From contig CAJMPT010000001.1 in the NCBI GenBank assembly GCA_905215465.1, forward strand, positions 57,398-121,397: a DNA stretch of 64,000 nt. Reading direction: 5' to 3'. A program made the translations under genes and the position numbers. Source of the DNA: an uncultured bacterium (GTDB taxonomy: Bacteria > Actinomycetota > Coriobacteriia > Coriobacteriales > Atopobiaceae). A model generated the notes under the pieces. The model was not told the origin of the DNA, did not search any database, and saw only the letters and a program-made list of their open reading frames with translations. Positions within the stretch are counted from its first letter, which is position 1; the number at the start of each line of letters is the position of its first letter. Of this stretch, positions 1 through 8,656 are shown piece by piece.

Positions 1-32
1 CGGCCCCGTGCCGGAAACCGTTAGGAGCACAG

Positions 33-1898
33 ATGATCTACCTGTCCCAGCTCATGGGAAACCCGGTCTACGCAGCGGATGGCGAGAAGATCGGTACCGT
101 CTCTGACCTCGGCATTGCCACGGGCGAGGTCTTTCCGCGCGTCACGAGCCTTGCCTTCAAGGGTCCGGGCCGCACCCCCTTCATGATCTCCTGGCGCAAG
201 TACGTTGACACGTACGACGAGAAGGAGATCCACCTCAAGGTGCCTGCCGTGGAGATTCGCTTCTCCTACCTGCAGCCCGACGAGGTCCTCATTGCCAGGG
301 ACATCCTCAACAAGCAGATCGTGGACACTCGCGGCATGCGCGTCGTCCGCGTGAACGATCTCAAGCTCTCCGACACCAGCTCAACCCAGCTGCGCCTGCT
401 TGGCGCCGAGGTGGGCGCCCGCGGCATCCTGCGCTCGCTCTCGCCCGCGCTCGAGCGCGTGGCCCTCAAGGTGGCCCGCACCTTTGGCCACCCCATCCCC
501 GAGCGCATCATTGCCTGGAGCTACATGGACCTGGTCGAGCGCGACCTCTCCAACGTCAAGCTCTCCGTCTCGCACAAGACGCTCGACGACATGCACCCGG
601 CAGACATCGCGGACATCATCGAGCGGCTTGACCCGCGCCTGCGCGGCCAGGTCTTTGCCCAGCTCGACGACGAGCAGCGCGCCGGGGCCATGGCCGAGTT
701 CGACGACGACGCAATGGCCGCCGAGCTCATGGGCGGCATGAACGAGCGCGAGGCCTCCCGCATGCTGTCCGAGATGGACCCGGACGACGCCGCCGAGCTC
801 GTGAGCGAGCTTGACTACGACAAGGCCGAGAAGCTCCTGCGCCTCATGGGCGTCCAGGAGCAGCGCGCCATCCGCCAGCTGCTGGGCTACCGCGAGGACA
901 CCGCGGGCCGCATCATGACCTCCGAGTTTGCCGCTCTCTCCGAGGACAAGACCGCCGCCGATGCCGTCGAGCTGCTGCGCGGCCTGGACGAGGACTTCGA
1001 GAGCGTGCGCTACGTGTACCTCTTTGACGAGGACAACAAGCTCTCCGGCGTGGTCACGCTCAACAGCCTCATCGTGGCCGAGCCGGCAACCCCGCTCGCG
1101 GACATCTGCACGCGCGAGGTCATCACCGCCAGCCCCGAGGACGACCAGGAGGACGTGGCCGAGGACATCGCCAAGTACAACCTGCTGGCCATGCCCGTCG
1201 TGGCCGATGACGGCCACCTGCTGGGCATCGTCACCGTCGACGACGCGCTCGACGTCCTTGAGGAGGAACACGCCGAGGACCTGCAGATCGCAGGCGGCAT
1301 TGCCTCTGACGACGAGAGCGCCCACGGCGGCGACCTGTTGTGGCTGCTGCGCCGCAACGCCTGGTTCTTCATCTGGATGGTGGCGGCGGGGCTCTTCCTC
1401 GCGCTCTCCCACCTGACGCCGGCCTTCCAGGCACCCCTGCACGAGGTGCTTCTTGTCTGCGCGGCGCTTCCCATCGCGCTGGTGCTGGCGGACGACTCGG
1501 TGAGCTACGTCACCAACTTCTTCCTCGAGAACGACCCGGACGACGAGGACTCCCCCTCCATGCTGGGCTTCACCATCAAGAGCCTGGCTTTGGGCGTGGC
1601 CTTTGCCGCGCTGGTGGTCCTGGTCGAGATGGCCCTGGACAGCGTCGCGACGGCCGCCGCGGGCACCCCGCTTCCCACGCCGCTGCAGGCCGGGTTCATT
1701 GCCGCGGCCATTGCGGTGCTGGTCGCCTTTGTGCTTTGCCCCGTCTGGCTGCTGGTCCTGCGCAAGCGTGACGAGAAGAACGAGGACACCTCGGGCTTTA
1801 CGCTCTCCGTCACGGCCATGGTCGTGGCCTGCCTGGTCTTCTGCCTTGCCGCGTGCAAGCTCGCCGCCGTCATGGGCATCGCTGGGGTGCTTGCGTAG
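33..1898 (+). CDS. PRC-barrel / MgtE-N / CBS membrane protein, MgtE-like
   Basis: This 621-residue protein has the MgtE layout. Residues 1 to about 160 hold two PRC-barrel-like segments, about 185-285 the superhelical MgtE_N domain rich in acidic residues (DPDDAAELVSELDYD), about 290-415 a pair of CBS domains, and about 430-621 roughly five membrane helices. In true MgtE the second helix carries a conserved GGN-type pore segment. Here the equivalent stretch reads ALVLADDSVSYVTNFF and I see no such motif, so the channel part looks diverged. The stop codon shares a base with the GTG start of the NRAMP-like gene, so the two are translationally coupled. I infer a Mg2+-sensing partner or regulator of that transporter rather than an independent channel. 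An AGGAG ribosome binding site precedes the ATG. Confidence 0.8.
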   Translation: MIYLSQLMGNPVYAADGEKIGTVSDLGIATGEVFPRVTSLAFKGPGRTPFMISWRKYVDTYDEKEIHLKVPAVEIRFSYLQPDEVLIARDILNKQIVDTRGMRVVRVNDLKLSDTSSTQLRLLGAEVGARGILRSLSPALERVALKVARTFGHPIPERIIAWSYMDLVERDLSNVKLSVSHKTLDDMHPADIADIIERLDPRLRGQVFAQLDDEQRAGAMAEFDDDAMAAELMGGMNEREASRMLSEMDPDDAAELVSELDYDKAEKLLRLMGVQEQRAIRQLLGYREDTAGRIMTSEFAALSEDKTAADAVELLRGLDEDFESVRYVYLFDEDNKLSGVVTLNSLIVAEPATPLADICTREVITASPEDDQEDVAEDIAKYNLLAMPVVADDGHLLGIVTVDDALDVLEEEHAEDLQIAGGIASDDESAHGGDLLWLLRRNAWFFIWMVAAGLFLALSHLTPAFQAPLHEVLLVCAALPIALVLADDSVSYVTNFFLENDPDDEDSPSMLGFTIKSLALGVAFAALVVLVEMALDSVATAAAGTPLPTPLQAGFIAAAIAVLVAFVLCPVWLLVLRKRDEKNEDTSGFTLSVTAMVVACLVFCLAACKLAAVMGIAGVLA

Positions 1899-3205
1899 TG
1901 GCACGCCAAGAAGAGATGGAGCCGCAGGTCAAGGCCGCTACGGCCGAGTCCGTCAACGCCAACGGCGGCAAGCGGGGGTACGGGCACCTTGACCCCAAGC
2001 GCGTGCTCGCGGCCATGGGCCCGGGCATGGTAGCGGCCCTTGCCGGCGCGGACGCCGGCGGCGTGGCAACCTACTCGAGCGCCGGCGCCCTCTTTGGCTA
2101 TGGCCAGCTCTGGACCGTGCCGGTCATGTGTCTCCTGCTCATCGTGGCGCAGGAGACCGCCGCCCGCATGGGCTGCGTCACCGGCAAGGGCTTTGCCTCG
2201 CTCATCCGCGAGCAGTTCGGCGTGCGCATGAGCACGCTGGCAATGCTTGCGCTTCTTATCTCCAACACCACGGTCACGCTCTCTGAGTTCGCGGGCATTG
2301 CCTCGGGCTTTGCCCTCTTTGGCATCCCCGCCTACGTCAGCGTGCCCATTGCGGCGGTGGCCATCTGGGCGCTCACCATGAGCGGCTCCTACCACCGCAT
2401 CGAGAAGATCTTGCTTCTCATCAGCTGTGCCTTCGTGACCTACGTGGTTGCCGGCGTCATGGTGGGCCCCGACTGGGGAGACGCCCTCAACGCCACGCTC
2501 ATCCCGCGCTTCTCCACCGACCCGCAGTACTTCAGCGTGCTGGTGGCAAACATCGGCACCACCATCGCGCCCTGGATGATTTTCCTGGCCCAAAGCAACG
2601 TCGTCGAGAAGAACGCGCGCGCAGAGGACCTGCCCTACCAGCGCATTGACACCGTGACCGGCTCCGTTGTGGCCAGCGCCATCTCCTGGTTCATCATCCT
2701 CACCACCGGCGCCGTGCTCTTCCCCGCCGGCATTGCGGTCAACGGCGCCGAGGACGCGGCCAGCGCCCTGGCGCCGCTCGTGGGCCCCTACGCCGAGGCG
2801 CTCTTTGGCGCCGGCCTTGTGGGCGCGAGCTTCCTGGCCGCCTGCGTGCTGCCGGGCATCACGTCCAGCGCCATCTGCGAGGCCTTTGGCTGGGAGCGCG
2901 GCGCGGACCGCAGCTGGCAGGAGGCCCCGGTCTACCGCGGCATCATCACCGTAATCATCTTCCTGTCCGCCGTCATCGTCATCATCCCCGACGTCAACCT
3001 CTTTGGCATCATGATGCTGGCCCAGGTCATCAACGGCGTGCTGCTGCCGGTACTTTTGGTCTTCATGGTGCTCATCGCCGGTGACCGCCACGTCATGGGC
3101 GCCTTTGCCAACGGCCGCATCTGGAACGGCCTCACCTGGTTCACCATCATCGCCGTCGTCATCCTGACCATCGTGATGTTTGTCCTTCAGGCGATGGGGC
3201 TTTAG
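1898..3205 (+). CDS. NRAMP/SLC11-family divalent metal transporter, probably Mg2+ type (NRMT)
   Basis: This is an integral membrane protein of about 435 residues with about 11 helices and the NRAMP fold. Canonical NRAMPs bind Mn2+/Fe2+ through DPGN in helix 1 and MPH in helix 6. Here helix 1 reads GADAGGVAT (Asp kept, Asn position Gly) and helix 6 reads TTIAPWMIF (Met position Ala, His position Trp). Loss of the soft Met ligand is the hallmark reported for NRAMP-related magnesium transporters, characterised from the coriobacterium Eggerthella lenta. I therefore infer Mg2+ uptake, which suits the MgtE-like neighbour. The GTG at 1898 overlaps the upstream stop by one base; an ATG at 1916 is the alternative start. 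A rho-independent terminator follows. Confidence 0.85.
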   Translation: MARQEEMEPQVKAATAESVNANGGKRGYGHLDPKRVLAAMGPGMVAALAGADAGGVATYSSAGALFGYGQLWTVPVMCLLLIVAQETAARMGCVTGKGFASLIREQFGVRMSTLAMLALLISNTTVTLSEFAGIASGFALFGIPAYVSVPIAAVAIWALTMSGSYHRIEKILLLISCAFVTYVVAGVMVGPDWGDALNATLIPRFSTDPQYFSVLVANIGTTIAPWMIFLAQSNVVEKNARAEDLPYQRIDTVTGSVVASAISWFIILTTGAVLFPAGIAVNGAEDAASALAPLVGPYAEALFGAGLVGASFLAACVLPGITSSAICEAFGWERGADRSWQEAPVYRGIITVIIFLSAVIVIIPDVNLFGIMMLAQVINGVLLPVLLVFMVLIAGDRHVMGAFANGRIWNGLTWFTIIAVVILTIVMFVLQAMGL

Positions 3206-3264
3206 GGCAGAACGGAACCGCGGCCGCGCAAGGCCACCCGCACCCACGCGAGCAACGCAAAGAT

Positions 3265-3301
3265 CGGGCCGAACCTCCAAGCGGAAGTCCGGCCCGTTTT
3301 T
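3265..3301 (+). terminator. rho-independent terminator after the NRAMP-like gene
   Basis: A 7-bp perfect stem (CGGGCCG at 3265-3271, CGGCCCG at 3290-3296) encloses an 18-base loop and is followed by five T. It sits between convergent genes and may also serve the PRC-barrel gene on the minus strand. Confidence 0.75.
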
Positions 3302-3344
3302 GCTTGAACCCGCGAAGCGTCCGATTGGAGCCGAGCCCCGTGGC

Positions 3345-4424
3345 CTACTTGCTGGCCTTGTCGAACTCCTCCTTGAAGGAGCCGAACATCTTGCCCATGC
3401 GGCCAAGCCCCTTGCCCACCATGCGGGCGGCATCGGCGCTGGCCTGGGCGGCCTTCTTCTTTGCAGCGGCCTTCTGGGCCTCCGTCGGCTTCTTGGCCTT
3501 GGGCTTTGCTGCGGAGGAAGGCGCCTTGGCCTTGGGGTCGGCAGGCTGCTGCGCCGCGGGCTTCTGAGCTGCCGGGACGTAGGTCACAGGCTCGCCAGCG
3601 GCGGCGCGGTCCTCCTCGGAGGCAGGCAGGGTCTCCACGGGAGCAGAGACGCTCACGTTGGCGGCGGGAATCTCTGCCGGGTCCGCCGGCTGGGGTTCCT
3701 CGGCGGTGGCGTCGGAGATGGCACGCTTGGCCTTGCCCAAGGCGCGGCCGAGGGCAAAGGAGCCCTTGTCCACGGCCTCGGACGCGGCGGCGCCGGCCTT
3801 GTGGCCCATCTCGGCGCCCTTGACCTTGGCGCTTGCCCAGGCCTCGCCCGCCTTGGCAGCGGCACCGCCGTCCACGGCGAGCTTCTCGGCCTCGTCGGAG
3901 ACCACCATGAACTGGTCTTTTGGCGAGTAGCCAATGACCATCTCGGCGGGAATCTCAAAGCTACCAACCAGCATGCGAGAAGCGCCGCCATCTCCCACAA
4001 AGAAGGTCTTGGCGCGACCGGTCTTGGCGTCGAACTCCACGTCGTTGACGTAGCCCATGACCTTGCCGGAGCGGGTGCGGGCATCCATGCCCGCCCACAT
4101 GATGCACTTGTCCCAGTCAAGGCCAAGGCGCTTGCGGGCGGCGTCGTCAAGGCCGTCCTCCGGACGGGTCACCTTGACGCCGCGCTCGCAGGGCTCAAAC
4201 GAATCCCAGGCCAAAAAGGCGTCCTCGCGCTTGACCATGCCCGCAACGTCAGGGCGAACCACCATAAAGCCAACCAGCTGGCGGCCGTTGGGCGCAAAGA
4301 CCGCCATGTGGATCTTGCCCAGCTTGCTGAGCTTCTCGGCGGGAGCGTCCGGGTTCTTCTTGTCCTTGCGGGCCTTCTTGGCGAGAAAGACCTTCACACC
4401 CTGGTAGGAGTCGATCTTTGCCAC
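3345..4424 (-). CDS. PRC-barrel domain protein with low-complexity tail
   Basis: This is a 359-residue soluble protein starting at GTG 4424, three bases after the stop of the YtxH gene, so it is probably coupled to it. Residues 1 to about 185 resemble two PRC-barrel units (KVMGYVNDVEFDAKTG is the typical beta turn of this fold). From about 190 onward the chain is Ala/Lys/Pro-rich, with repeated short helices and no recognisable fold, ending in a Lys-rich segment (FKEEFDKASK). PRC-barrels bind partners in RNA processing, photosynthesis and envelope proteins; no enzymatic residues are visible. The function is unknown, but pairing with a YtxH-type membrane anchor suggests a cell-envelope or stress role. 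Confidence 0.75.
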   Translation of the reverse strand: MAKIDSYQGVKVFLAKKARKDKKNPDAPAEKLSKLGKIHMAVFAPNGRQLVGFMVVRPDVAGMVKREDAFLAWDSFEPCERGVKVTRPEDGLDDAARKRLGLDWDKCIMWAGMDARTRSGKVMGYVNDVEFDAKTGRAKTFFVGDGGASRMLVGSFEIPAEMVIGYSPKDQFMVVSDEAEKLAVDGGAAAKAGEAWASAKVKGAEMGHKAGAAASEAVDKGSFALGRALGKAKRAISDATAEEPQPADPAEIPAANVSVSAPVETLPASEEDRAAAGEPVTYVPAAQKPAAQQPADPKAKAPSSAAKPKAKKPTEAQKAAAKKKAAQASADAARMVGKGLGRMGKMFGSFKEEFDKASK

Positions 4425-4427
4425 GGG

Positions 4428-4883
4428 CTAGGCCTCGGTGTCGGACTCGGGAGCCTCGGCGTCAACGACCTCGACGCGGACGGCCTCGGCGGGCGTCTCG
4501 GCGGCAGGGGCGGCCTCGGCGGCAGCGGCAACCTGGTCGGCGACGGCGTTGACGGCATCCTGGACCTGGGCGGAGGTGGTGCTCACCACGTCAGAGAGGG
4601 AGTCACGCAGCTGGTCCATGCGCTCGCGGGCGAGGTCGACCTTGGCGCGCAGCTCGTCGGTCTTGGCGTCGACGACGGGGCGGACGCCGCTGAACTTGTC
4701 GGCAGCAGCCTCGGCGCCGCGCTCGTAGGTGTCAACAGCGGAGTCCCAGGCGTCGTTCATGGCATCGGCGGCCATGGCGCGGCTCTCGGCGCCGGAGCGC
4801 GGAGCCAGCAGGATGCCGGCAACGATGCCAGAGGCGGTGCCAAAGAGAGTGCCGAGGGTGAAGTAGAGTGCCTTCTTGCTCAT
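4428..4883 (-). CDS. YtxH-domain small membrane protein
   Basis: This 151-residue protein has a single N-terminal glycine-rich helix (YFTLGTLFGTASGIVAGILL) followed by the LLAPRSGAE motif typical of the YtxH family. The rest is a predicted amphipathic coiled coil (about 40-125) and an acidic Ala/Glu tail. YtxH proteins are general-stress proteins of unknown mechanism in Gram-positives. An AGGAGG-like site just upstream supports the ATG at 4883. It lies in a two-gene operon with the downstream PRC-barrel protein. Confidence 0.8.
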   Translation of the reverse strand: MSKKALYFTLGTLFGTASGIVAGILLAPRSGAESRAMAADAMNDAWDSAVDTYERGAEAAADKFSGVRPVVDAKTDELRAKVDLARERMDQLRDSLSDVVSTTSAQVQDAVNAVADQVAAAAEAAPAAETPAEAVRVEVVDAEAPESDTEA

Positions 4884-4965
4884 GATTTCCTCCTTGTTTG
4901 GTCCTACGCAAGTTGCGCTGCGCGCGGTCTTTCAAACTCCACGCGACCCCGCGGGGCCGCGAGTG

Positions 4966-5721
4966 CTACCTGACTGACTTGGGACGGGGGCCGCTGTAGG
5001 CACCCCAGCCATCCTGTGGCTGCTCGGGAGCAGGCCGCTCGGACTGGGGCTCAAAGGCGGCCGCCGGCGAGAGGGGCTCCTCCTCGGGGACAACCTCCGG
5101 GGCGGGCTCGACAGGGGCGGGCTCGACAGGGACGGCCTCGACAGGGACAGCCTCGGCCTCGGGCTCCTCCTGAACGGGCTCCTCGGCAGGCTGCTCCTCG
5201 ACGGAGACGGGCGCCTCCTCGGCAGCCGGCTCGTCCTCGGCAGGCTCCTGCTCGCTCACGCTTGCCACGAGGTCCACGAGGCCGCTTGCGATGGCGTCCA
5301 CGTCGGGCTTGGGGTCGCCGCCGCCGGAGTAGGCCCACTGCATGATCCAGACGGCGCTGGAGAGGGCGCCCGCCACCAGCACGTCGTCCGGGCAGGAGAG
5401 CTCGACCTCAAAGCTGCGCTCGCCGGTCTGGACCGTGCGCCCCGTGGAGATGTCGCCGGCAATGTCCGTGCGGGCGAGAAGCTCCACGGTCACGTGCTCG
5501 AGCAGGTGGGCGAGCTCGGTCTGCTCGACGACCTCGCCAAAGTGGGGGCCGGCGTCGCCCAGGCAGACGTGGTCCGCAATCTGGGGCATGAGCTCGACCA
5601 TGAGGCGCGTGCCCTCGGGGTCATCGCTCGTGAGCAGCGGCGCATTGGGCGCCACCTCGACCTCGGCCGCAAGGGTGCGCGGGCCGACGGTGACTTTCTT
5701 GATGTCAAACAGCTGAGCCAT
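4966..5721 (-). CDS. protein with cyanophycin-synthetase N-terminal-like domain and Pro/Glu-rich tail
   Basis: This is about 251 residues from the ATG at 5721, chosen because AGAAGGAAAGG lies 10 bases upstream; an upstream in-frame start would lack a site. Residues about 1-135 resemble the N-terminal domain of cyanophycin synthetase, with the segment HLLEHVTVELLARTDIAG matching the EH-xALELQ-LAG pattern of that domain. The catalytic ATP-grasp and Mur-ligase modules of CphA are absent. Residues about 145-250 are Glu/Pro/Val-rich and probably disordered. The role is unknown: in CphA this domain is structural/substrate-binding, so this may be a binding module. Lies between the YtxH/PRC pair and a CNNM-type protein. 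Confidence 0.65.
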   Translation of the reverse strand: MAQLFDIKKVTVGPRTLAAEVEVAPNAPLLTSDDPEGTRLMVELMPQIADHVCLGDAGPHFGEVVEQTELAHLLEHVTVELLARTDIAGDISTGRTVQTGERSFEVELSCPDDVLVAGALSSAVWIMQWAYSGGGDPKPDVDAIASGLVDLVASVSEQEPAEDEPAAEEAPVSVEEQPAEEPVQEEPEAEAVPVEAVPVEPAPVEPAPEVVPEEEPLSPAAAFEPQSERPAPEQPQDGWGAYSGPRPKSVR

Positions 5722-5803
5722 GCGGCGGCTGCCTTTCCTTCTGGCCCGTATCGCGGGCATTCGTTTCGTTCAAACCATTGTAGCGACCCGGCGGCGAGGG
5801 GCG

Positions 5804-7168
5804 CTAATTGCTCGCAGGCTCCACGTCCTTCTCGCCCCCAACGGAGGGCGCTTGGCCGGGAGCGGTCTGGTCGGAGTCCGCAGGCGGCTCGGGGGCGGTC
5901 ACGCGCAGCATGGCGATGCGGCGGCCGCGCATGGACTGGACGAGGAAGCGGTACCCGTCCTTCTCCACGACGTCGCCGGGACGCGGGAGCTTGTCGGCGC
6001 GCTCGATGACGAAGCCGGCGACGGTCTCGTACTCCTCGTTGTCCTCGATGGGCCAGCCGAGGTCGATGGCGTCGTCCAGGGGGAAGCGCCCGTCGACGAG
6101 CCACTCGCGGTCTGAGAGCTGCGTGATGTACTTGTTGTCGGGGTCAAACTCATCCTCAATCTCTCCGACGACCTCCTCCACGATGTCCTCGATGGTGATG
6201 ACGCCGGCGGTGCCGCCGTACTCGTCCACCACGATGACCATCTGGTCGTGGCTGGTCTGCATCTCGGAGAGCAGCGGGATGATGTCCTTGGTGTCGGGCA
6301 CGTAGTCGGGCGTGCGCATGTGGCCCGAGATGGCCGCGGCGCCCTCGCCGTCGTCCAGGATGGGAGAGATGATGTCCTTGATGTGCGCGATGCCCACGAT
6401 GCGGTCAACGGAGCCGCGGTAGATGGGGATGCGGCTGTAGCCGGTGCGCCGCATGGTGGCCAGGACCTCGGAGAGCGTCGAGGTGTCCTCCATGGCGGTC
6501 ATGTCAACGCGGGGGACCATGACCTCGCGGGCGATGGTGTCGCCCAGGTCAATGACCTCGTGGATCATGGACTTCTCTTGGTCGGACAGCTCCTCGGCGT
6601 CCGTGACCATGTACTTGAGCTCCTCCTCGGAGACGTTCTGACGCTCGTCGGCGGACTTGATGCCCATGACCTTGGAAAGGCCGTCGGCAGACTTGGAGGT
6701 GAGCCAGACCAGCGGGGCCGCGACGCGCATGAACGCGCGGATGGGACCGGCGACGGACTTGGAGACGCGCTCGGCGTCGGAGAGGGCGATGCGCTTGGGA
6801 ACCAGCTCGCCCACCACCGTGGAGAAGTAGGCCACGACAAGCGTGATGATGACGGGCGCAAGCGTGGCGGCAATGCCCGCGGGCATGCCGAGGCTCACGA
6901 ACCAGGAGCCGAGCGGGTCGGACAGGCTCGTTGCGGCAAAGGCCGAGGAGGCAAAGCCCACGAGCGTGATGGCAACCTGGATGGTGGCCAGGAACTGGCC
7001 GGAGTCGGAGGAGAGGTCCAGGGCGCTCTTGGCGCGCTTGTCCCCCTCGTCTGCCTCGGGTTCTAGTACGGCCCTCTTGGCATTGACCACGGCCATCTCC
7101 GAGGCAGAGAAGTAGCCGTTGACGAGGGTGAGCAGAAACGTGACGACAATGCTAATTGCTACGTCCAT
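5804..7168 (-). CDS. CNNM/CorC (HlyC) family membrane protein with CBS pair
   Basis: This 454-residue protein comprises a DUF21/CNNM membrane domain (about 1-200, four helices, with the family signature GYFSASEMAVVNAKR near the start), two CBS domains (about 215-335, including EYGGTAGVITIEDIVEE) and a C-terminal CorC_HlyC domain (about 350-430). Family members are linked to Mg2+/Co2+ efflux and are often misnamed hemolysins. It lies near two other Mg-type genes but is separately transcribed. An AAGGAGGT site lies about 14 bases upstream of the ATG, a somewhat long spacing. Confidence 0.9.
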   Translation of the reverse strand: MDVAISIVVTFLLTLVNGYFSASEMAVVNAKRAVLEPEADEGDKRAKSALDLSSDSGQFLATIQVAITLVGFASSAFAATSLSDPLGSWFVSLGMPAGIAATLAPVIITLVVAYFSTVVGELVPKRIALSDAERVSKSVAGPIRAFMRVAAPLVWLTSKSADGLSKVMGIKSADERQNVSEEELKYMVTDAEELSDQEKSMIHEVIDLGDTIAREVMVPRVDMTAMEDTSTLSEVLATMRRTGYSRIPIYRGSVDRIVGIAHIKDIISPILDDGEGAAAISGHMRTPDYVPDTKDIIPLLSEMQTSHDQMVIVVDEYGGTAGVITIEDIVEEVVGEIEDEFDPDNKYITQLSDREWLVDGRFPLDDAIDLGWPIEDNEEYETVAGFVIERADKLPRPGDVVEKDGYRFLVQSMRGRRIAMLRVTAPEPPADSDQTAPGQAPSVGGEKDVEPASN

Positions 7169-7356
7169 GCGCGAATGCGCGACCTCCTTGGTCGGGTTTC
7201 CTATACGCGCCCGCGGTCGGGACGCGTGGGACCGCAGGCGTAAATATTCATTCTAGCAGCCATCCGCGCATCCCTCGTTTCTGCCGCGTTGCGCGATCGG
7301 ACAGGCGCTGGGGGGCGGAAGGCCCGGGCAAGACGACTCCGGGCGCGGCGGCCCTG
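7169..7356. other. upstream region of the CNNM-type gene
   Basis: This is the minus-strand upstream region of the gene ending at 5804. Apart from a run of AT-rich sequence at 7240-7256 that may hold its promoter, I see no gene or structured element before the repeat cluster begins. Confidence 0.4.
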
Positions 7357-7576
7357 CGCAGAAGTCCCCTTCGTGTGAGCCTTCCGCCATTTTTTGTGCA
7401 GAAGTCCTCTTCGTGTGAGTCCTTTTTGGGCTTAGCCAGAGTATGCCCGATTTGCCAACTGGGCTTTTGCTGATTCGCAAAGGCGAAATCAGCCGCAAGG
7501 CCCCAATTTGGGCTCACACGAAGGGGACTTCTGCACAGACTTTTGGAAAATGCTCACACGAAGGTCAGTTCTGCAC
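7357..7576. repeat. nested inverted-repeat element, copy 1 (four 24-25 bp repeats)
   Basis: Four related repeats occur. R1 is 7357-7380 (rightward), R2 is 7396-7420 (rightward, GTGCAGAAGTCCTCTTCGTG), and R3 7512-7536 and R4 7552-7576 are in inverted orientation (GCTCACACGAAGGGGACTTC). R1-R2 and R3-R4 are each separated by 15 bases, giving a symmetrical layout. The centre contains another dyad (GCTGATTCGC...GCGAAATCAGC). R4 contains the stop codon of the nuclease-fold gene that ends at 7565. The same architecture recurs at about 13989-14243. Confidence 0.8.
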
Positions 7577-8545
7577 GCCGAAGAGCCTCTCGCGCAGCTT
7601 GTCGCGGGAGTCCTGCTGCCACTTGGTCAGCGGTCGGCGCCTCAGCCCCAGCCGGCACGTCAGGTCATCGACGAAGGCATCGAGCTTGGTGCCGTCCTTG
7701 ACCAGCTCGTTTGTTGCCACCATCACGGTGTAGCCCATTGCCTCGAGCACGCGACGGCGAGCCTCGTCGGACTCCTTCTTCTTGGGTGTCAGGTGATGCG
7801 CGTTGCTGTCGTACTCCACCACCAGCCTGGCGTCGGCCCACAGGAAGTCCGGCTTGACCTCGGACTGGCCGTCGAGCGCCTCCCGATGCCTCTGGGGCAC
7901 CTCGAGGCTCGCGTTCACGGCAAACCCGCCCAGGCCTGCCCCACCGAGCCTTCGCGAGAGCAGGAAGAACACGGCAAGGTCGGTCTCGCGCGGAGAGGCG
8001 GACCCATCGGTTGCCAGGTCAAGCGCCCTCACGGCCTTACCCGCGCCGCGCACGCCCACGGCCCTGGCGGACTTTGCGTACCCCACAAGCTCGGCCCTGC
8101 TGGTCAGCGCCGTGAGGTCTGACTGGAAGCTGTCCTCCGCCCAGGGCGTGAGGCCATACGTGCCACACAACTCGCAGGCAATCTGGGCAAGGTCGACCTC
8201 GTCCATGTCCATTGCCAGCTGCACCAGCATGGGCCCCGGCTGGCACACGCTCACGTACTGGTCGACAACATGCAGGTGAGACTGGGTGAGCGGGCCGGCA
8301 AAGACGCGATCGCGAATGGCCTGACACCGCCGCCGGTCTGCGACCGAGCCCACCACGGCATCGACCGGCACGCTCGAGTTGCAGAGGTTGGCCGCAAGGG
8401 CCGCCCGCTCGTGAAGCTCGAGCGCCCGCGGCCCAAAGACCCTACCCGCATCCTCAAGCACGTGCTGCCCCTCGGAGGCAACCCGAGAGGCCCTCCAGAA
8501 GTCCAGAGCCGTTTCATATCCCATGACAAGCGCTTCGTTGCCCAA
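7565..8545 (-). CDS. VSR/DUF559-like (PD-(D/E)XK-fold) protein, paralogue 1
   Basis: This 326-residue protein of unknown function has a C-terminal segment (about 225-310) reading KPDFLWADARLVVEYDS, then HHL, then a helix and YTVMVATNELV. This is the D...E-x-D/K arrangement of very-short-patch-repair/DUF559 endonuclease folds. The N-terminal 200 residues are helical, begin YETALDFWRAS and match nothing I recognise. A clear paralogue lies at 30186-31205, starting GRSALDYWRAE and containing RPDFYLPAAGIAGEYKS. A TTG at 8545 has a GGAGGGGG site seven bases upstream; an ATG at 8524 is the alternative. The stop codon lies inside an inverted repeat. It may be a nuclease-like defence or repair factor, or an AbiEi-like antitoxin relative; this is inference. 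Confidence 0.75.
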   Translation of the reverse strand: MGNEALVMGYETALDFWRASRVASEGQHVLEDAGRVFGPRALELHERAALAANLCNSSVPVDAVVGSVADRRRCQAIRDRVFAGPLTQSHLHVVDQYVSVCQPGPMLVQLAMDMDEVDLAQIACELCGTYGLTPWAEDSFQSDLTALTSRAELVGYAKSARAVGVRGAGKAVRALDLATDGSASPRETDLAVFFLLSRRLGGAGLGGFAVNASLEVPQRHREALDGQSEVKPDFLWADARLVVEYDSNAHHLTPKKKESDEARRRVLEAMGYTVMVATNELVKDGTKLDAFVDDLTCRLGLRRRPLTKWQQDSRDKLRERLFGVQN

Positions 8546-8656
8546 GACAGACCCCCTCCCGCAGACAGTGGGGAGACCTTACAGGCAACTAGCAGACTCT
8601 CATATGTCGAACCGACCAATATCGGCAGGCGGCCCAAACAAGACGCCAGGCGAGAA

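Noticed and set aside
381..1904. Long open frame antisense to the MgtE-like gene
   Set aside because: GC-rich coding DNA leaves the opposite strand open; the product is His/Val/Gly-rich low complexity with no domain, while the plus strand gives a clear MgtE-type protein.
1505..3433. Long antisense frame across the MgtE-like and NRAMP genes
   Set aside because: Same cause; composition is biased and it spans two well-supported genes.
3180..4973. Plus-strand frame of about 600 codons over the PRC/YtxH genes
   Set aside because: Leu/Gly/His-rich shadow without ribosome binding site; minus-strand genes show domain matches and coupled starts.
7357..7576. CRISPR array
   Set aside because: Repeats occur in both orientations, only two per side, with 15-base gaps, and no cas genes are near.
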